Source of the DNA: Halomonas sp.
GTDB lineage: Bacteria > Pseudomonadota > Gammaproteobacteria > Pseudomonadales > Halomonadaceae
Assembly (NCBI GenBank): GCA_003560175.1
Contig: PWIZ01000190.1
Location: 1-8,185 of the forward strand
Direction: 5' to 3'
DNA: 8,185 bases
Shown: one piece after another, positions 7,669 to 8,185 of the stretch
Layout: each line of letters begins with the position of its first letter
Numbering within the stretch: position 1 is the first letter of the stretch
Program-made: the position numbers and the translations under genes
The notes under the pieces: generated by a model
The model's input: the letters and a program-made list of their open reading frames with translations, nothing else
Told to the model about the DNA's origin: nothing
Databases searched by the model: none

Positions 7669-8185
7669 TCAAGCCCCCACCACAGGTTCTGAATCACGTC
7701 CCTACCTCTTTCGCGGCCAGCCGGCCGCGGACGACTGGACTCTGGTTCGTGACGGCGAGGCGCCTGCCGGTGCCGCCGCCATCGTGCCCCTCGCCGACTG
7801 GCTCGAGGCCGAACCGGGGGAGCCCCTGGCGCCCTGGCTACCCGCCGACACCGAGCTGACCGATGGGCTGGCCATACGACTCGCCGAGGCGCCGCTGATC
7901 GCCATCGATTTTCCGAAATTTACCGATGGGCGCGGCTACAGCCTCGCCCGCCTGCTGCGCGAGCGGCACGCTTTCCGCGGCGAGATCCGCGCGGTGGGCG
8001 ATGTGCTGGTGGATCAGCTCTATTTCATGACCCGTTGCGGCTTCGACGGCCTCGCGCTGCGCGAGGATCAGTGGCTGGAAGACGCCCGACGCGCCCTGGG
8101 TGCCTTCAGCCGCGCCTACCAGCCGGGAGTGGACCAGCCCGAGCCGCTGTTCCGCCGCCGCGAGCGTGAGTGGGCTCAGGCCCGC
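7661..8185 (+). CDS. DUF934 family protein, putative sulfite reduction accessory (partial, 3' end outside window)
   Basis: The frame is open for 175 codons to the window edge with no stop. The start ATG overlaps the cysI stop (ATG 7661-7663, TGA 7666-7668), and AAGGAG (7648-7653) sits 7 nt upstream inside the cysI end, so translation is probably coupled. Residues 82-96 read IDFPKFTDGRGYSLA, and 113-130 contain GDVLVDQLYFMTRCGFD (C126); both are hallmarks of the DUF934 (COG3749) family, usually annotated as an uncharacterised oxidoreductase probably involved in sulfite reduction and often found beside cysI. I see no nucleotide- or flavin-binding fold motif that would establish a redox role, no signal peptide and no membrane segment. 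The C-terminus is charged (FRRRERE), and the protein is probably near its end. The biochemical function is not known to me. Confidence 0.92.
   Translation, partial: MPDQAPTTGSESRPYLFRGQPAADDWTLVRDGEAPAGAAAIVPLADWLEAEPGEPLAPWLPADTELTDGLAIRLAEAPLIAIDFPKFTDGRGYSLARLLRERHAFRGEIRAVGDVLVDQLYFMTRCGFDGLALREDQWLEDARRALGAFSRAYQPGVDQPEPLFRRREREWAQAR

Overview
The window reads as a stretch of core chromosome from a GC-rich gammaproteobacterium. Strong C/G third-position bias, the protein sequences and the order nfuA / metH / ... / cysI / DUF934 gene resemble what I recall from Pseudomonas and Halomonas-type (Oceanospirillales) genomes. I favour the Halomonadaceae, but that placement is from memory, without any search. 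There are no tRNA or rRNA genes, CRISPR arrays, insertion sequences, phage genes or integration scars.

Layout. On the minus strand at the left edge is the 5' part (170 codons) of nfuA, an Fe-S cluster carrier; its 3' end lies outside the window. A 283-bp divergent intergenic region follows. It holds a good sigma70-type promoter for nfuA and, just ahead of metH, a tandem 10-bp repeat inside a foldable leader. Next come metH (cobalamin-dependent methionine synthase, 1233 aa, complete), a MATE-family membrane transporter (443 aa) 50 bp downstream, a 136-bp intergenic region with a weak terminator and a conspicuous 21-bp palindrome, then cysI (siroheme sulfite reductase hemoprotein, 550 aa). The last gene, encoding a DUF934 protein, overlaps the cysI end by 8 bp and runs off the right edge after 175 codons.

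How the genes fit together. The theme is reductive sulfur assimilation and Fe-S chemistry. CysI reduces sulfite to sulfide on a siroheme/[4Fe-4S] centre. Sulfide feeds cysteine and then homocysteine, and MetH methylates homocysteine to methionine. NfuA delivers [4Fe-4S] clusters. The DUF934 protein is translationally coupled to CysI and is presumably an accessory to sulfite reduction; no CysJ flavoprotein gene is visible here. The MATE transporter has no obvious link to the pathway.

I see no clearly new biological system. The parts most worth a second look are non-coding: the palindrome in an AT-rich island before cysI (candidate LysR-type/CysB operator) and the repeat/hairpin before metH. 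The uncharacterised DUF934 partner of CysI is the main open protein question.
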